DNA of 64,000 bases. Source: Ovis canadensis (lineage: Eukaryota; Chordata; Mammalia; Artiodactyla; Bovidae). Of this stretch, positions 11,880 to 23,795 are shown one piece after another. The DNA is taken from positions 39,839,001-39,903,000 of the forward strand of contig NC_091262.1 in NCBI RefSeq assembly GCF_042477335.2, in the 5' to 3' direction. Positions within the stretch are counted from its first letter, which is position 1. Each line of letters starts with the position of its first letter. The notes beneath the pieces were generated by a model. It saw only the letters and a list, made by a program, of their open reading frames with translations, ran no database searches and was not told where the DNA came from. The position numbers were made by a program, and so were the translations under genes.

Positions 11880-12046
11880 TTGATTGATTACATATTTATT
11901 TATTTGGCTACACTGGCTCCTGGTTGCAGCATGCAAACTCTTAGTTGTGGCATGTGGGATCTAGTTCCCTGAGCAGGGATCAAACCCAGGCCTGCTGCAC
12001 TGGGAGCGTGGAGTCCAGATGAGATACTGTCACTGGGAAGTCCCAA
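11880..12046 (-). repeat. CHR-type SINE
   Basis: Antisense: tatttatttatttggctaca, ttgtggcatgtgggatctag, ending cactgggaagtccc. The head is slightly rearranged. Confidence 0.75.
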
Positions 12047-13002
12047 TGAAATACTGATTTAAATTGGTTTGTTTCCATCGTCAATCCTATGACTTACATC
12101 TGGAGCCAGAGTTTTCCCCCTTAAATGCAAAAAACCACAAACATAAATTAAACTTGGAAGTATTAATGAGAGATACCTTTGGAAAGGTAAGCAAATGAGA
12201 TAAAAAAAAATAAAGCTAGAAACTCTGACATATATACTAGAATTAATTCCAGGTGGATAAAATATGTGTATGCTAAAACAAATAAGAATGGTGTTGATTT
12301 GCCCACGTAACGCCTTTCTGACTTGTGTTTCTTAGTCTACTCCGTCTATTATGAAATCCTTCTATTATTCCTCTACTATGTTGCTTTAAAAAATCATTAT
12401 GTTGTAGTTAAACATACTTCTATTTCAACAGAGACCGACTCAAATAAACAGGCCAATGTGCAAGCTACAGTTTTGCAAGAAGCTAAAGTTTTAAAGGTTT
12501 ACAGAGACAGAAACAAATTTCACGTTTATTCACCGGCGAATCAGGACTCTGGTTGCCTTATGCTGCGATCTGAATGTTTGTGTCCCTAGATTCACACATT
12601 AACACTATTGGAAGAAAATGCAGAAGGAAGAGCTAGAGTGCTTTTCATTCCAATGAAACGTTTATTTCCCTGATAAATGGGCTGTTACCACACAACACAT
12701 CATGGGTCCTCTCTGAAATCACTGCTCATTTTCATCCAAGAGACCAATTTCCTCCACTTTCAGTGCATATCCTCATGGCGGATACTTTCCAAGAGTTTAA
12801 TAATGCATTTACAATCTCAGAATCTTCCTCTCCAAGGGATCGTCTCTGTCCTTCAGGCATCAATGCAACTGCGACTGATGTTCTATTGTTGTATTTACTC
12901 TCAGTCACATATGAACGTAGTCAAGCACCTGAGTTTTCATGATCCAAGCCTCTCCCCTGTTTTCTACCCTCACTTGGGTTAACTTCTCTTTTTGGCAACA
13001 TC
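12047..13002. other. intergenic, no gene recognised
   Basis: AT-rich sequence. 12,140-12,300 looks L1-like (ttaattccaggtggataaaa). The 88- and 101-codon frames here have no recognisable domains. Confidence 0.4.
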
Positions 13003-13218
13003 TGAAAAGTGAAAGTGTTAGTCGCTCAGTCATGTCCAACTCTTACTGTGATCCCATGGACTGTAGCCCACCAGGCTCCTCTGTCTGTGGAATTCTCCAG
13101 GCAAGAATACTGGAGTGGGCTTACATTTCCTTCTCCAGGGGATCTTCCTGACCCAAGGATTGAACCCAGTTCTGCCTTGCAAACAAATTCTTTACCATCT
13201 GAGTCACCGGGGAAGCCC
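13003..13218 (-). repeat. Bov-tA SINE
   Basis: Antisense A unit (ccatggactgtagcccacca) followed by the tRNA-like part, ending gagtcaccggggaagcc. Confidence 0.9.
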
Positions 13219-13289
13219 CGGCAACATCTGCAGTCTGTGTCAATGCCCATCCTGCTAATAAAGATGTGCAGATACGGTGCAATGAGCCT

Positions 13290-13720
13290 TGGGCCTTCCC
13301 TGGTGGTCCAGTGGTTAAGACTTCACCTTCCAATGCAGGGGGTGTGGATTTGATCCCCAGTCAGGGAACTGAGGCACCCCACACCAGTACTCTTGCCTGG
13401 CAAATCCCATGGACAGAGGAGCCTGGTAGACTGCAGTCCATGGGGTCGCTAGGAGTCGGACACGACTGAGTGACTTCACTTTCACTTTTCACTTTCATAC
13501 ATTGGAGAAGGAAATGGCAACCCACTCCAGTGTTCTTGCCTGGAGAATCCCAGGGATGGGGGAGCCTGGTGGGCTGCCGTCTATGGGGTCGCACAGAATC
13601 AGACATGACTGAAGTGACTTAGCAGCGGCAGCAGCAGCAGGGAACTGAGATCCCACTTACCTTGAAGCCAAAAAACCAAAATGTAGAACAATATTGTAAC
13701 AAATTCCATAAAGACTAAAA
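13290..13720 (+). repeat. CHR-type SINE split by Bov-A2
   Basis: Head at 13,290-13,373 (ccttccctggtggtccagtg). The body and A-rich tail resume at 13,650 (atcccacttaccttgaagcc). Confidence 0.88.
13374..13637 (+). repeat. Bov-A2 SINE with 12-bp TSD
   Basis: Two A units in sense. A perfect duplication, cagggaactgag, lies at 13,362-13,373 and 13,638-13,649. Inserted in the CHR SINE, so it is younger than that element. Confidence 0.93.
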
Positions 13721-14346
13721 AAAGAGAAAAAGATGCAATAAGTCTCAGCCATTGGGATATCTGAGGGACAACAATGAAACATTTTCTATATCTTGCAATG
13801 AATTCCCTATAATAGATGATTACATGTCACACTCCTCTGCAGAGGATGCTGATTCTACTGTATCAGGAGAGGCAATTTCTGGTGTCAAATGAGGTGGAAA
13901 GCGAATGCGAGTTTTCCTAAACTTTCTCCTGTATCTTCAACTTTTGCACTGAACTCATTAGAATTGATTTATGGGAAGTCACCAGAGACATTTCCAAGTT
14001 GATGAAAAGAAGGTTACATTCATTCGTCAGAAAGACAAACTGAGTGGGTTCTCCATAAAAAATATACACTCAACAGATAAAAACGCTTGGTACATTTGTC
14101 TGTGCTGTACAGTCAGTGCGGCAAAGTAACCCTGTGCTGAAAGGTGTTAAATCACTCACAGACAGGCATGGTTTTGATTTGGTAGAATTTGTCATGTTTT
14201 GCAAAGAGGATGCTTGGTCTGTTGGTCGCCTAAGTGACTTATGTCAGGAAGATCTGTGTGCTGATGTCTCAAGGGAAAGACTAGTGAACCATTTCTAAAA
14301 AGTTCCAAGTTAGAGTTAAATCCTTAGAGCATCCATACAATAGACC
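13721..14346. other. intergenic, no gene recognised
   Basis: A 60-codon frame at 14,116-14,298 (+) has no recognisable family. No repeat was seen. Confidence 0.4.
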
Positions 14347-14535
14347 TGGGACTTCCTTGGTGGTCCAGTGGTTATGACTTTGCCTTCCAATGTAGGGGGT
14401 TTGGGTTCAATTCCTGGTCAGGGAGCTAAGATCCCACATACTTCACAGCCAAAAAAAAAAACAAAAAACAAAAACAAAAAACACAGAACATGAACAACAG
14501 GAGCAACATTATAGAAAATTCAATAAAGACTTTAA
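14347..14535 (+). repeat. CHR-type SINE
   Basis: Sense head ggtggtccagtggttatgac, body, and an A-rich tail interrupted by C residues. Confidence 0.88.
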
Positions 14536-14974
14536 CAATGGTCCACATCAAGATACATAAATGAAAATGTTAAAGAAAAACAAAGCAAACAAAAGGAATA
14601 GACCAAAGGCTGAGTTGAATTCATTCTCAATCTCTCTCTCTCTCCCTTCCACCCTCCTTTCCATGCTAGTCTGTTTTAGATATTGAGCTAAACAGAACCC
14701 TGGTTGTAACCTCAGCTTAAAGGTGCTACTTTTGCCCTTTGCAGATACTGGCAACAAACCCAAAGTGGATAACCAAGCACAGATATGAAGATGTCTGTAT
14801 GTCTGCACTGAGGCTGCAATATTATTTTTGAAACTTTCCATCCATCCACGTTTCCATCCATTTCTTTATCTCCTCACACACACCTCCATTGTCATTCATT
14901 TGTGGCATAGCTCTCCAGAATGTAGATATAAACGTAAATTTTTAAAGTCTTTCTTGAATTAGTTACAACATAGC
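14536..14974. other. intergenic, no gene recognised
   Basis: AT-rich, with a short CT-rich tract near 14,630-14,645. No coding signal. Confidence 0.4.
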
Positions 14975-15113
14975 TTCTGGGCTTTTTGTTTTGGTTTGGG
15001 TTTTTGGCCTCAAGGCATGTGGGATGTTAGCTCCTGGACTGGACCAGGGATCAAACCCTCACCCTCTGCATTGGAAGGTGAAGTCTTAACCACTGGACTG
15101 CCAAGGAAGTCCC
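14975..15113 (-). repeat. CHR-type SINE
   Basis: Antisense: ttttggcctcaaggcatgtg, ending ccactggactgccaaggaag. Confidence 0.85.
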
Positions 15114-15640
15114 CACAAAGGAAAACTTAAATTTACATTCTCCCTTTTGTATACAAAAGATAGCATATCATTCCTACCGTTCTGTACTTTGTTGCTTTTG
15201 GCTCTCTGATTCAGCAGAAGAGAGCCTTATTCCTGCTCCCCCTGCCCCATCCAGTGACAGACTATTCCATCCTGTGGTATCACTACACTGTTTCCAATTT
15301 TTTATAAAACCAGTTTTCTTCAGATGAGCATGTTGGTCATTTCCACTCTGTTAAACTTAAAACTACAGTGAATAGAAACTAAGTTATCCTGTGCCAGTGC
15401 TAGAGTATCTGGTATAATTTCCAGAAGTGGAGTTGCTGACAAAGAGCAAAAGCGCTTCTAACTTGCATGAAGAGTGCTACATTCTCCTTCGGGGCGATGT
15501 ACCAATTCCTGCTGCTTCCCAGTGGCACACGGCGTGCAGGGAAGTGGAGAAAGTCTCCCCCTGGTGGAGGCAACCAGGGATGCGTTATCTGTAGAAAACT
15601 TAAAAAGCTGATACTGACACAACTGAAATTTGGTGTGTTT
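15114..15640. other. intergenic, old degenerate repeat likely
   Basis: 15,150-15,450 looks like an old transposon relic (acactgtttccaatttttta; atttccagaagtggagttgc). It is not assigned to a family and no gene was seen. Confidence 0.4.
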
Positions 15641-15832
15641 TCTTTCTGACCCCATGAACTGACCCCATAGACTGTTGCCTGCCAGGCTCCTCTGTCCATA
15701 GGATTCTCCAGGCAAGAATCCTGGAGTGGGTTGCCTTTCCCTTCTCCAGGGGATCTTCCCAACCCAGGGATCGAACCCAGGTCTCCTGCATGGTGGGCAG
15801 ATTATTAACCGACTGAATGATGAGGGAAGCCT
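15641..15832 (-). repeat. Bov-tA SINE
   Basis: Antisense A unit (ctgccaggctcctctgtcca) followed by a degenerate tRNA-like end (gatgagggaagcc). Confidence 0.88.
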
Positions 15833-16139
15833 GGAAAATTGGCAGTTTCTGATAAAAGACTTTTTCCCTCCCCCAGATCTTTGATTGATCTAAATTCTAA
15901 ATAATTTCAGCAGTCACTGTTGGATTTTAATAATCTACGTGTAATCATTGGGTTCTGTCTACGTGGAAATTAACCTGGAGGACTCATAGTCAGGCTGTTA
16001 GCCCCCTTCAGAGTCAGCTATTGGTGCAGAATGAGAGGCAAATGGTTACCAAGTCAGGGTATGCTTCTGACCTGGAGGCCTACTTCTGATGCAGTCCTAT
16101 CTTGAGCCCACACGGTCCTCCATATCCTGGGCTTAAACT

Positions 16140-16640
16140 GGACTTCCTGGTGGTCCAGTGGTTAAGACTCTGTGCTGCCCAGAGAAGAAATATTGTTTGA
16201 CATTTCTTATATGTGGACTCTAAAAAGAAATGAAAAAAAAAAGAACTTATTTACAAAACAGAGACTCTCAAACTTAGAGAACAAACTTACGGTTGCTGGG
16301 GGGAATGGTGGAGGAAAGGATAGTTAGGGAGTTTGAATGGACGTGTACACACTGCTATATTTAAAATAAATAGCCAACAAGGACTGACTGACTATAGCAC
16401 AGGGAACTCTGCTCAGTGTTAGGTGGCAGCCTGGATGGGAGTGGGGTTGAGGGAGAGCTAATACATGTTTATATATTTGGCTGAGTCCCTTTGCTGTTCA
16501 CCTGAAATTATCACATTGTTAATCAGCTATACCCCAAAATAAAATTTAAAAAGAACCTGCTCTTCCAATGCAGAGGGTGTGGTTTCAATCACATGGAACT
16601 AAAATGCCATGTGCCCTGGAGTGTGGCCAAAAGATTAAAA
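16140..16640 (+). repeat. CHR-type SINE split by an L1 3' end
   Basis: The SINE head is at 16,140-16,180 (cctggtggtccagtggttaa). An L1 3' UTR fragment in sense occupies 16,181-16,552 (ttgaatggacgtgtacacac; ctatagcacagggaactctg), and the SINE body resumes at about 16,553 (ccaatgcagagggtgtggtt). Confidence 0.8.
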
Positions 16641-17656
16641 ATACAAACACAAAACTAGGATTATGCAATGACTGTAAAGACGAAAAAATAAAACTCAGGT
16701 TACTTCAGTTCTGTCCTTCTGTGTGATCACTTAAAGCTTCTCCTTGCATTTAAAACTTTATAAAAATTAGTCTTGGAAACAGAAATTGCAATGTTATTTA
16801 TTACCAAGACAGATGAATAGGGAAACACTTAAAAATGCTTGTTAATGAAATGAAAAAGCACTGAGCTGTGATATTTGTGTACTGTAGGTTCATTTCTGTG
16901 CCTCCTAATCTTTTTTACTGATATGATTCATTAGGGGTATGAAGTTCAAGAAAGGCCATAATAATAATGCTTCCTTTGACTTCATTTTTACTGAAAATAA
17001 TTAATATATATAACAGAAGAGGCATTATATTAACATATGATCTTTTCAGGGTGTCAAAATCTGCCTGCTGTCTACTTCTCCTCCAGCAAACATGAAGAGG
17101 AGCCCAATAATGTCAAAAGTGAATACTGTCATTATGTTGTAGGATGTCTGCCAAGCTGAACATTGGATAAAAACACCTTGGTGTACCCTTATTTTATATT
17201 TATCTTATCATGGGTTATGGTGGACATTTTTTCCTATCTTTAAATGCATCTTCAATTTCCTCCAGCTTTTTAAATTTGGGGCATTCCTTTTCAGTTCTTT
17301 TTCTTGTTCCCTCTCTTGTTTTCTTCTGGGAAAGTCTCCTTCAAACCCTGGTACCCAGAACAATGAGACACTTTCAGTGGTTGATTGCTCAGCAGAGACC
17401 AAGACCATCTGCTCCCTTGTTCTGGACCCCACTTCTATGAATACAACCGCAGCATCCATTATTTTAACAGCTTCCTCAACTGCTGGCTGATGTTGAGTTT
17501 AGAGTTCACCTAACCTCTTAATTCCTTTGGATAATGATACCACCCCTTAGCCATGTCGTCCATATTTCTGTACATGTGCACTTAGCTTTGGGACCCAGCC
17601 AAGGATGCCTTGTATCATGTGTAAGCTTTATTAGATTTATGCCATTATTCCAGTTT
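16641..17656. other. intergenic, no gene recognised
   Basis: AT-rich. The complementary frames at 17,208-17,459 (-) and 17,210-17,440 (+) are chance overlaps without a recognisable product. Confidence 0.4.
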
Positions 17657-17791
17657 GTAGAGGAAATGGCAACCCACTCCAGTGTTCTTGCCTGGAGAAT
17701 CCCAGGGACAGGGGAGCCTGGTGGGCTGCTGTCTATGGGGTTGCACAGAGTTGGACACGACTGAAGCAACTTAGCAGCAGCAGCAGCAGAG
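17657..17791 (+). repeat. Bov-A2 SINE, 3' unit
   Basis: A single A unit in sense ending with an (AGC)n tail. Confidence 0.88.
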
Positions 17792-18514
17792 ATTATTTTG
17801 CTTTTTGCTCCTGGCACCTGCAGAAGCCTTTAAGGCTTCCAGCATCATATCAATGGCAAATTGAATAGTCAGAATTATCTGTCCTTATTCTGATCACTAA
17901 AAAATCAGGGAGTGATGCCAAGGCTAGACCCTTAGGGAAGATGAGGAGATAGTTCCCTTCAGCTGACATTATCTCATGAATGAGCACATTGCAGGAACGA
18001 TTTTGACATATTTCTTAGTACTTTACCATTATTTAGAAAGAAATACATGCTCTTCATAGAAAATTTACAAGATACAGGAAAATATAAAGTAGAAAATTAA
18101 ACCTCCTCTCCAGAAACAATACTGTATCATTATATAATGTTAATATTTCTTTATAATATGTATCTGTGCTGTCTGAGAGAGTAACTCCCAGCCACATGTT
18201 GTTATTAAACCCTGGAAAGTATGCTGGTCCAAATTGAGATGTGATGTGAGAGTAAAATACACTGAAGGGAGTTTGAAGACTTAGCATGGAAAAAAAATTG
18301 TAAATATTTCATTAATAATTATTTATACCTATTACATTGTTAAAATCAGGCTAATTTTGGAATTTTGGATTAAATTATTTTATTCAATTAACTTGAGTTG
18401 CTTCTTTTTACTTTCTTAATTTGACAACTAGAAAATGTTAAATTACGTGGTGGCTCATTATATTTCTATTGGAAATATAACTGCTGCGTATTTTCTGCAC
18501 ACTAGACCCTTATG
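17792..18514. other. intergenic, no gene recognised
   Basis: AT-rich sequence without a coding signal or identified repeat. Confidence 0.4.
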
Positions 18515-18697
18515 TGCCGTGTTTAGATGCTTAGTTGTGTCTGACTCTTTGCAACCCTATGGACTGTAGCCCTCCAGGCTCCTCTGTCCATGGGGATTCT
18601 CCAGTATTCTCCAGAATACTGGAGTGGGTTGCCATGCCCTCTCCTCCAGGGGATCTGCCCAACCCAGGGATTGAACCCAGGCAGATTCTGTTTTTTA
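18515..18697 (-). repeat. Bov-tA SINE, truncated
   Basis: Antisense A unit with a small internal duplication of the tctccag segment near 18,598-18,615. The tRNA-like end is missing. Confidence 0.85.
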
Positions 18698-18727
18698 GAC
18701 CCTCATGGTTTGAATATATCTGAGGGA

Positions 18728-19325
18728 CCTTTTTTTATTTCTTAGTTTATTTTTAATTGGAAGATAACTGCTCTGCAATGTTGTGTCGGTTTCTTCTATA
18801 CAACACCACGAATCAGCTATATGTATACACATACCCCCGTCCCTCTTGAGCCTCCTTCCCACCCCTCACCCCCATCCCACCCTCTAGGCCACCATGCAGC
18901 ATGGAGCTGAGCTCCCTGCGCAGTACAGCTGCCCACTAGCCCTCTGTTTTACACTTGGGAGTGCATATATGCCAATGCTGCTCTCCCAGTTTGTCCTACC
19001 CTCTTCTTCCCCCTCTGTGTCCACAAATCCATTCTTTACATCTGTATCTCTATGCCTGCCCTACAAACAGGTTCATTAGTTCCATTTTTCTAGATTCCAT
19101 ATATATGCAGTAATATACAATGTTTGCTTTTCTCTTTCTGATTTACTTTGCTCTGTGTGACAGAGTCTAGGTTCATCCATCTCACTGCAGCTGACTCAAT
19201 TTCATCCCTTTTTATGGCTGAGTTATTTATTCCATTGTATATATGTACCGCGTCTTCTTCACCCGTTCTTCTGTCAGTGGACATCTAGGCCGCATCCACG
19301 TGAGCAATCTTGGGGCTCATGACGT
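18728..19325 (-). repeat. L1 3' end, antisense
   Basis: Antisense 3' UTR and ORF2 end (ttttaattggaagataactg; cacgaatcagctatatgtat; tctaggttcatccatctcac; gttatttattccattgtata). Confidence 0.88.
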
Positions 19326-20249
19326 GGACGGGTTATCCATGTCTTCTTTCAGGTACGTATCCAATCACACGTGCTAGAGGAAGCAACTTAAAGAAAAATG
19401 TCCAATAGCTGCCACCATCTTAGCTCCTATAACTCTGGTAAGAGCTAAGTCCAAACGGGCTCAGATATGCACAGTCATCCAGGCTTGGCCAATGACAGAT
19501 TCCACCTTCCAACCAGCAGTGAGCATGTAACCCAAATTAGTGCAATTGCAGTCAGCTCCTGGACCTGTACAACTCCCTGGAAAGAGATGCACTGTTTCCA
19601 TCAGGGTGGCCTGTAGAATAAAACCCTCTATCTGCTGGTGACTGTTGCTAACCACACACACAAATACAGCAATGGGGAGGGAAGCAGTGCAAGAGATGGT
19701 CGGGGACAGACCACCTTGTTTGTGCACCTGGATACAACCATTCCTGAGGCTGGAATCCCTTGGCTTTTCCATTAAAAGGGTCAATATAGTCTATTTCCCA
19801 CTTTTTTCTCTTAACTCAGTTTTAGTGACATTTCTGTCATTTGCAGCCTGAAAAGCCTTAACTAGGACATGCGCTGTGAGTCTTTTGTGCAGAAGCAAAT
19901 GCTTCATCTGGTAAAAGAGTCTGGCACTGGTCCAGCATCTGTAACTTAACTTAATGGCATCGCCCCTCTCGACTCATTCTGTCTATACTGTTAACTGCTC
20001 TGAAATAACAAATGCATCTTTTCTTGGGATGTTCATCACCCCACCTTTCTCCATACACTGTGTCCTAAGCCAACTGCTATGTTGACGATGTACATGAAGA
20101 AAAACTACAATGTTTTCCTGTATTTTTATGCAGTTATTCAACATTATCAGCAAAGATAGAAGGTGGTGAAGATATCAGAACTTACCCCTTTGCCAAACCA
20201 AGGGTCTGTTTTATCTTTTCTTATCCCTGTCCATGCCCATATTGTTTAT
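19326..20249. other. intergenic, no gene recognised
   Basis: Short frames only: 107 codons on the minus strand at 19,461-19,784 and 68 codons on the plus strand. No family was recognised. Confidence 0.4.
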
Positions 20250-20461
20250 TTTTGTTGTTGTTTAGTCGCTAAGTCATGTCTGACTCTTTGCCACCCCATG
20301 GACTGTAGCCTACCAGCCCCCTCTATCCATGGGACTCTCTAGGCAAGAATACAAGAGTGGGTTGCTATGCCCTCCTCCAGGGGATCTTCCTAACCCAGGT
20401 TTCAAACCCACATCTCCTACATTACAAGTGAATTCTTTACCACTGAGCCACCAAGGAAGCC
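20250..20461 (-). repeat. Bov-tA SINE
   Basis: Starts with a (TTG)n-like tail, then an antisense A unit, ending gagccaccaaggaagcc. Confidence 0.9.
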
Positions 20462-20754
20462 GCATATTGCTCATACCTGAGGCTATTTGAGATCACGCTA
20501 TCTGTAAAGAACATTTATGATTATTTAACTCATGATTGTATCTTGAACGTTATGACAAATGTCAAAAACATTTGAAATGCAATCTGTAATGACTGATGAT
20601 AATTATATTAACATAATATCAATTTCTCCTTTATTCAGTAGAATTTGGGAAAGTGGTTCTAATATCCAGTTGGATTTTTGGTTTTATGTTTTATAGTTTT
20701 AATTGATTCATGAGTGTTAAATGTATCTCCTGCAATTCCTACTTTTTGGATCAT

Positions 20755-21062
20755 CAGTTCAGTGCAGTTCTCTCGCTCAATCATGTCCGACTCTTTGCGA
20801 CCCCATAAATCACGGCACGCCAGGCCTCCCTGTCCATCACCATCTCCCGGAGTTCACCCAAACTCACATCCATCGAGTCAGTGATGCCATCCAGCCATCT
20901 CATCCTCTGTCGTCCCCTTCTCCTCCTGCCCCCAATCCCTCCCAGCATCAGAGTCTTTTCCAATGAGTCAACTCTTGGCATGAGGTGGTCAAAGTACTGG
21001 AGTTTCAGCTTTAGCATCAGTCCTTCCAAAGAACACCCAGGACTGATCTCCTTTAGAATGGA
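20755..21062 (-). repeat. BovB 3' end
   Basis: Antisense BovB tail and C-terminal ORF2 (ctgtccatcaccatctcccg; tcatcctctgtcgtcccctt), truncated at 21,062. Confidence 0.9.
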
Positions 21063-21275
21063 TCATAAATTTTATATATTATGATATGTAATTTATGATT
21101 ATAATTTATATGATCCAAGTGGATCTTGTGTTTTTATTATAAAATTTAATGATTTATATAATCATTTTTATAAATGATTGATTATAACATGAAAATATAA
21201 TGTCATGTACAGTTCAAAGTATGATTATGTATATTTGTACATATACATACACACACATATATATACATGCACAGT
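21063..21275. repeat. AT-rich low-complexity tract
   Basis: Nearly pure A/T with repeated near-palindromic ataaatttatatatt-like words, directly at the 5' truncation point of the BovB tail. Confidence 0.75.
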
Positions 21276-21625
21276 GCTATTGATTCAGTAAGTATTCAAC
21301 CTCTCAAGTTTCACGTTTGGTCTGTTTTATCTATAATGTGTTCATAGTGCTGTGTTAAATCTTCCAATACCAAGGGCAATGCCAAAGGACTTTGTCAAGG
21401 CTTTCATTTATGCATGTTCACTATCAGCCAACAACTTCTAAAATCATTCCAAATAAACATACAGTAAAAAATAAAACAACCCAACCCTGCTTTGCGGGGC
21501 ACATTTAGCTTCAAGCTAAGTCCCTCAGGCCCTTCTTCTAATCAGAGCCCAAAATCATTCTAAAGGGATAATTTGACTCCAATTGTAACTGTGATCCTAG
21601 CAAATCATTTAAAAACCATTCAAAG
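21276..21625. other. intergenic, no gene recognised
   Basis: No repeat or coding signature was identified. Confidence 0.4.
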
Positions 21626-21715
21626 GACTTTCCTGGTGGTCCAGTTGTTAAAACGCGTGCTTCTACTCCAGGGTGTGTGAGTTTGAACTAAGATACTGCA
21701 TGCTATAACCAACTT
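21626..21715 (+). repeat. CHR-type SINE, short
   Basis: Sense head ctttcctggtggtccagttg followed by a shortened body. Confidence 0.8.
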
Positions 21716-22299
21716 AAATCTTTAAAAGTCATTCAAGAAATATTTGTTGAACAGCCACTCTATTTTAGGTAATATGCAAGATTTTAGTTCCTCTTTGTAT
21801 ATCAAATACGTTTGCTTTGTTTATTTTTATCTTCTCATTTTGTGTATGTCTTCATGGCTATTATGCTTTTTATCGTTGATTATACCTCTCAACTTAAAAG
21901 ACTTCTCACCCGACCTACCAGTTATCAGCTGCTTTCTTCTCAACTTCCCATATATCCTTACTCTGCTTCATGTCACTGGAGCTGGCCCCTGTAAACACTG
22001 GATATAATATCTGTTTGCTGTTGCTGCTTGAATGAAGAATTTTTCTCTCTATCTCTGTAAGTCAAATATTATGCCTTTGTAAGTCAAACAGCTCAGGGAC
22101 TCCTTTTTCTCAGCACAGTCTGTATGATATGACTCCATACAATGCCCTTATTGTCAATATAGTGACCGTGGTATTCACTAATTGGGTTGTTTATTTCATA
22201 AATAACAAACAAACATTTGTTCAGGCTCTTATATGTACACAGCATTGTTGGGGAGGAACCTTGGGAAAGCATCGCAAATTCATTCAATCTAAAGTCTTC
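21716..22299. other. intergenic, no gene recognised
   Basis: AT-rich. The 87- and 60-codon frames at 21,744-22,007 are hydrophobic because of T-rich composition and have no recognised family. Confidence 0.4.
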
Positions 22300-23032
22300 A
22301 CTGGGACTTCCCTGGTGGTCCAGTGGTTAAGACTCCACACTTCCAGTGTTGGGGGTATGGGTTTGATCCTGGCTCAGATGGTAAAGAGTGGCCTGCAATG
22401 CGAGAGACATGACTGAGCAACTTCACTTTCACTTTTCACTCTCATGCATTGGAGAAGGAAATGGCAACCCACTCCAGTGTTCTTGCCTGGAGAATCCCAG
22501 GGACAGGGGAGCCTGGTGGGCTGCCATCTCTGGGGTCGCACAGAGTTGGACACGACTGAAGCAACTTAGCAGCAGCAGCAGCAGCAGCGGGAGACACAGA
22601 TTCAATCTCTGGGTTGGGAAGATCCCCTGGAGAAGGGAATGGCAACCCACTCCAGTATTTTTGCTTGGAGAATTCCATGGACAGAGGAGCCTGGTGGGCT
22701 ACAGTCCATGGTGTTGCAAAGAGTCAGACATGACTGAGCAACTAATACTTACACACTTACTAAGGGCTTCCCAGGTGGTGCTAGCGGTAAAGAACCTGCC
22801 TGCCAGTTCAGGTAGACATAAGAGACACAGGTTCGATTCCTGGGTCAGGAAGATCCCCTGGAGGAGGGCATGACAGTCCACTCCAGTATTCTTGTTTGGG
22901 AAAACCCATGGACAGAGGAGGGCTGCAGTCCATAGGGTCGCAAAGAGTCAGACACAATGTTGAAGTGACTTAGTATACATTCAGGGAACTAAGATCCCAC
23001 ATGCCAGATCGTGCAGCCAAAAAATAAAGTAT
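22300..23032 (+). repeat. nested SINE cluster: CHR / Bov-tA / Bov-A2 / Bov-tA
   Basis: CHR head at 22,300-22,370 and its tail at 22,982-23,032 (gggaactaagatcccacatg) enclose a Bov-tA (22,371-22,406 and 22,590-22,757). That Bov-tA is itself split by a Bov-A2 part (22,408-22,590, AGC tail). A second Bov-tA follows at 22,766-22,981. All are in sense. Confidence 0.82.
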
Positions 23033-23437
23033 TTCCTATCTGTCAGACTCTAGCCTGGCTATTGAGGAGATACGAGTGAAGGCAGGTGGGTAGCTTTGGC
23101 TGTCTGAGGGGAAGGTAGACAGCACAGAGCCCAGCAGAGGGCAGGGCCCTGGCACTGCCAGTGAGTCAGTGTGGGAGTGCAGTGCAAAGGCAGGCCAGAC
23201 ACAGAAGCTGCAGCTGTGTCACGCTGTGACCCGCATACATTCACCAGGGCAGTGGGCCATCCAGACAGAGGCACGGGGGCTTCCAACGGGGACCCGCCTG
23301 CTGTATCCCCAGAAGGTGGTCTGCTCCACGCCATGTTTAAGAGACTGTTTCCATGACCAAGCAAGGCAGGCCTGGCAGCATGCAGGAGGTGACGGGCCAC
23401 GGTAGTGAGATGACTTGGGCTTTACAGTCATCCATTG
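23033..23437. other. intergenic, GC-richer, no gene recognised
   Basis: Overlapping frames on both strands (113 codons minus, 78 plus) with no recognisable product or splice evidence. Confidence 0.4.
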
Positions 23438-23675
23438 TTTTGTTTTTAACTTTTTATTTTGTATTGGGATATAGCCAATTAACAACGTGATAGTTTCAGG
23501 TGAACAGCCAAGGGATTCACCATACACATACATGTATCCATTCTCAGTTATACATATATATATATATACATGTATCCACTCTCCCCCAAACTCCCCTCCC
23601 ATCCAGGCTACCACACAGCATTGAGCAGAGTTCTGTCTATACAGCAGGTCCTTGTTGGTTATTCTTTTAAATTAT
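23438..23675 (-). repeat. L1 3' UTR, antisense
   Basis: attgggatatagccaattaa, tttcaggtgaacagccaagg, and tccatccaggctacc-like sequence, with a short TA repeat at about 23,552-23,566. Confidence 0.85.
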
Positions 23676-23689
23676 CTTTATAATTTTAT

Positions 23690-23795
23690 TTTAAAAAACT
23701 TTTTGTTTATTTTTTATTGGGGTATAGTCTATTCACAATGTTGTGATAGCTTTGGGTGGACAGCAAAGGGACTCAGCCACACATATACCACCCAG
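23690..23795 (-). repeat. L1 3' UTR fragment, antisense
   Basis: A second, separate copy of the same 3' UTR segment (attggggtatagtctattca; gacagcaaagggactcagcc). Confidence 0.8.
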
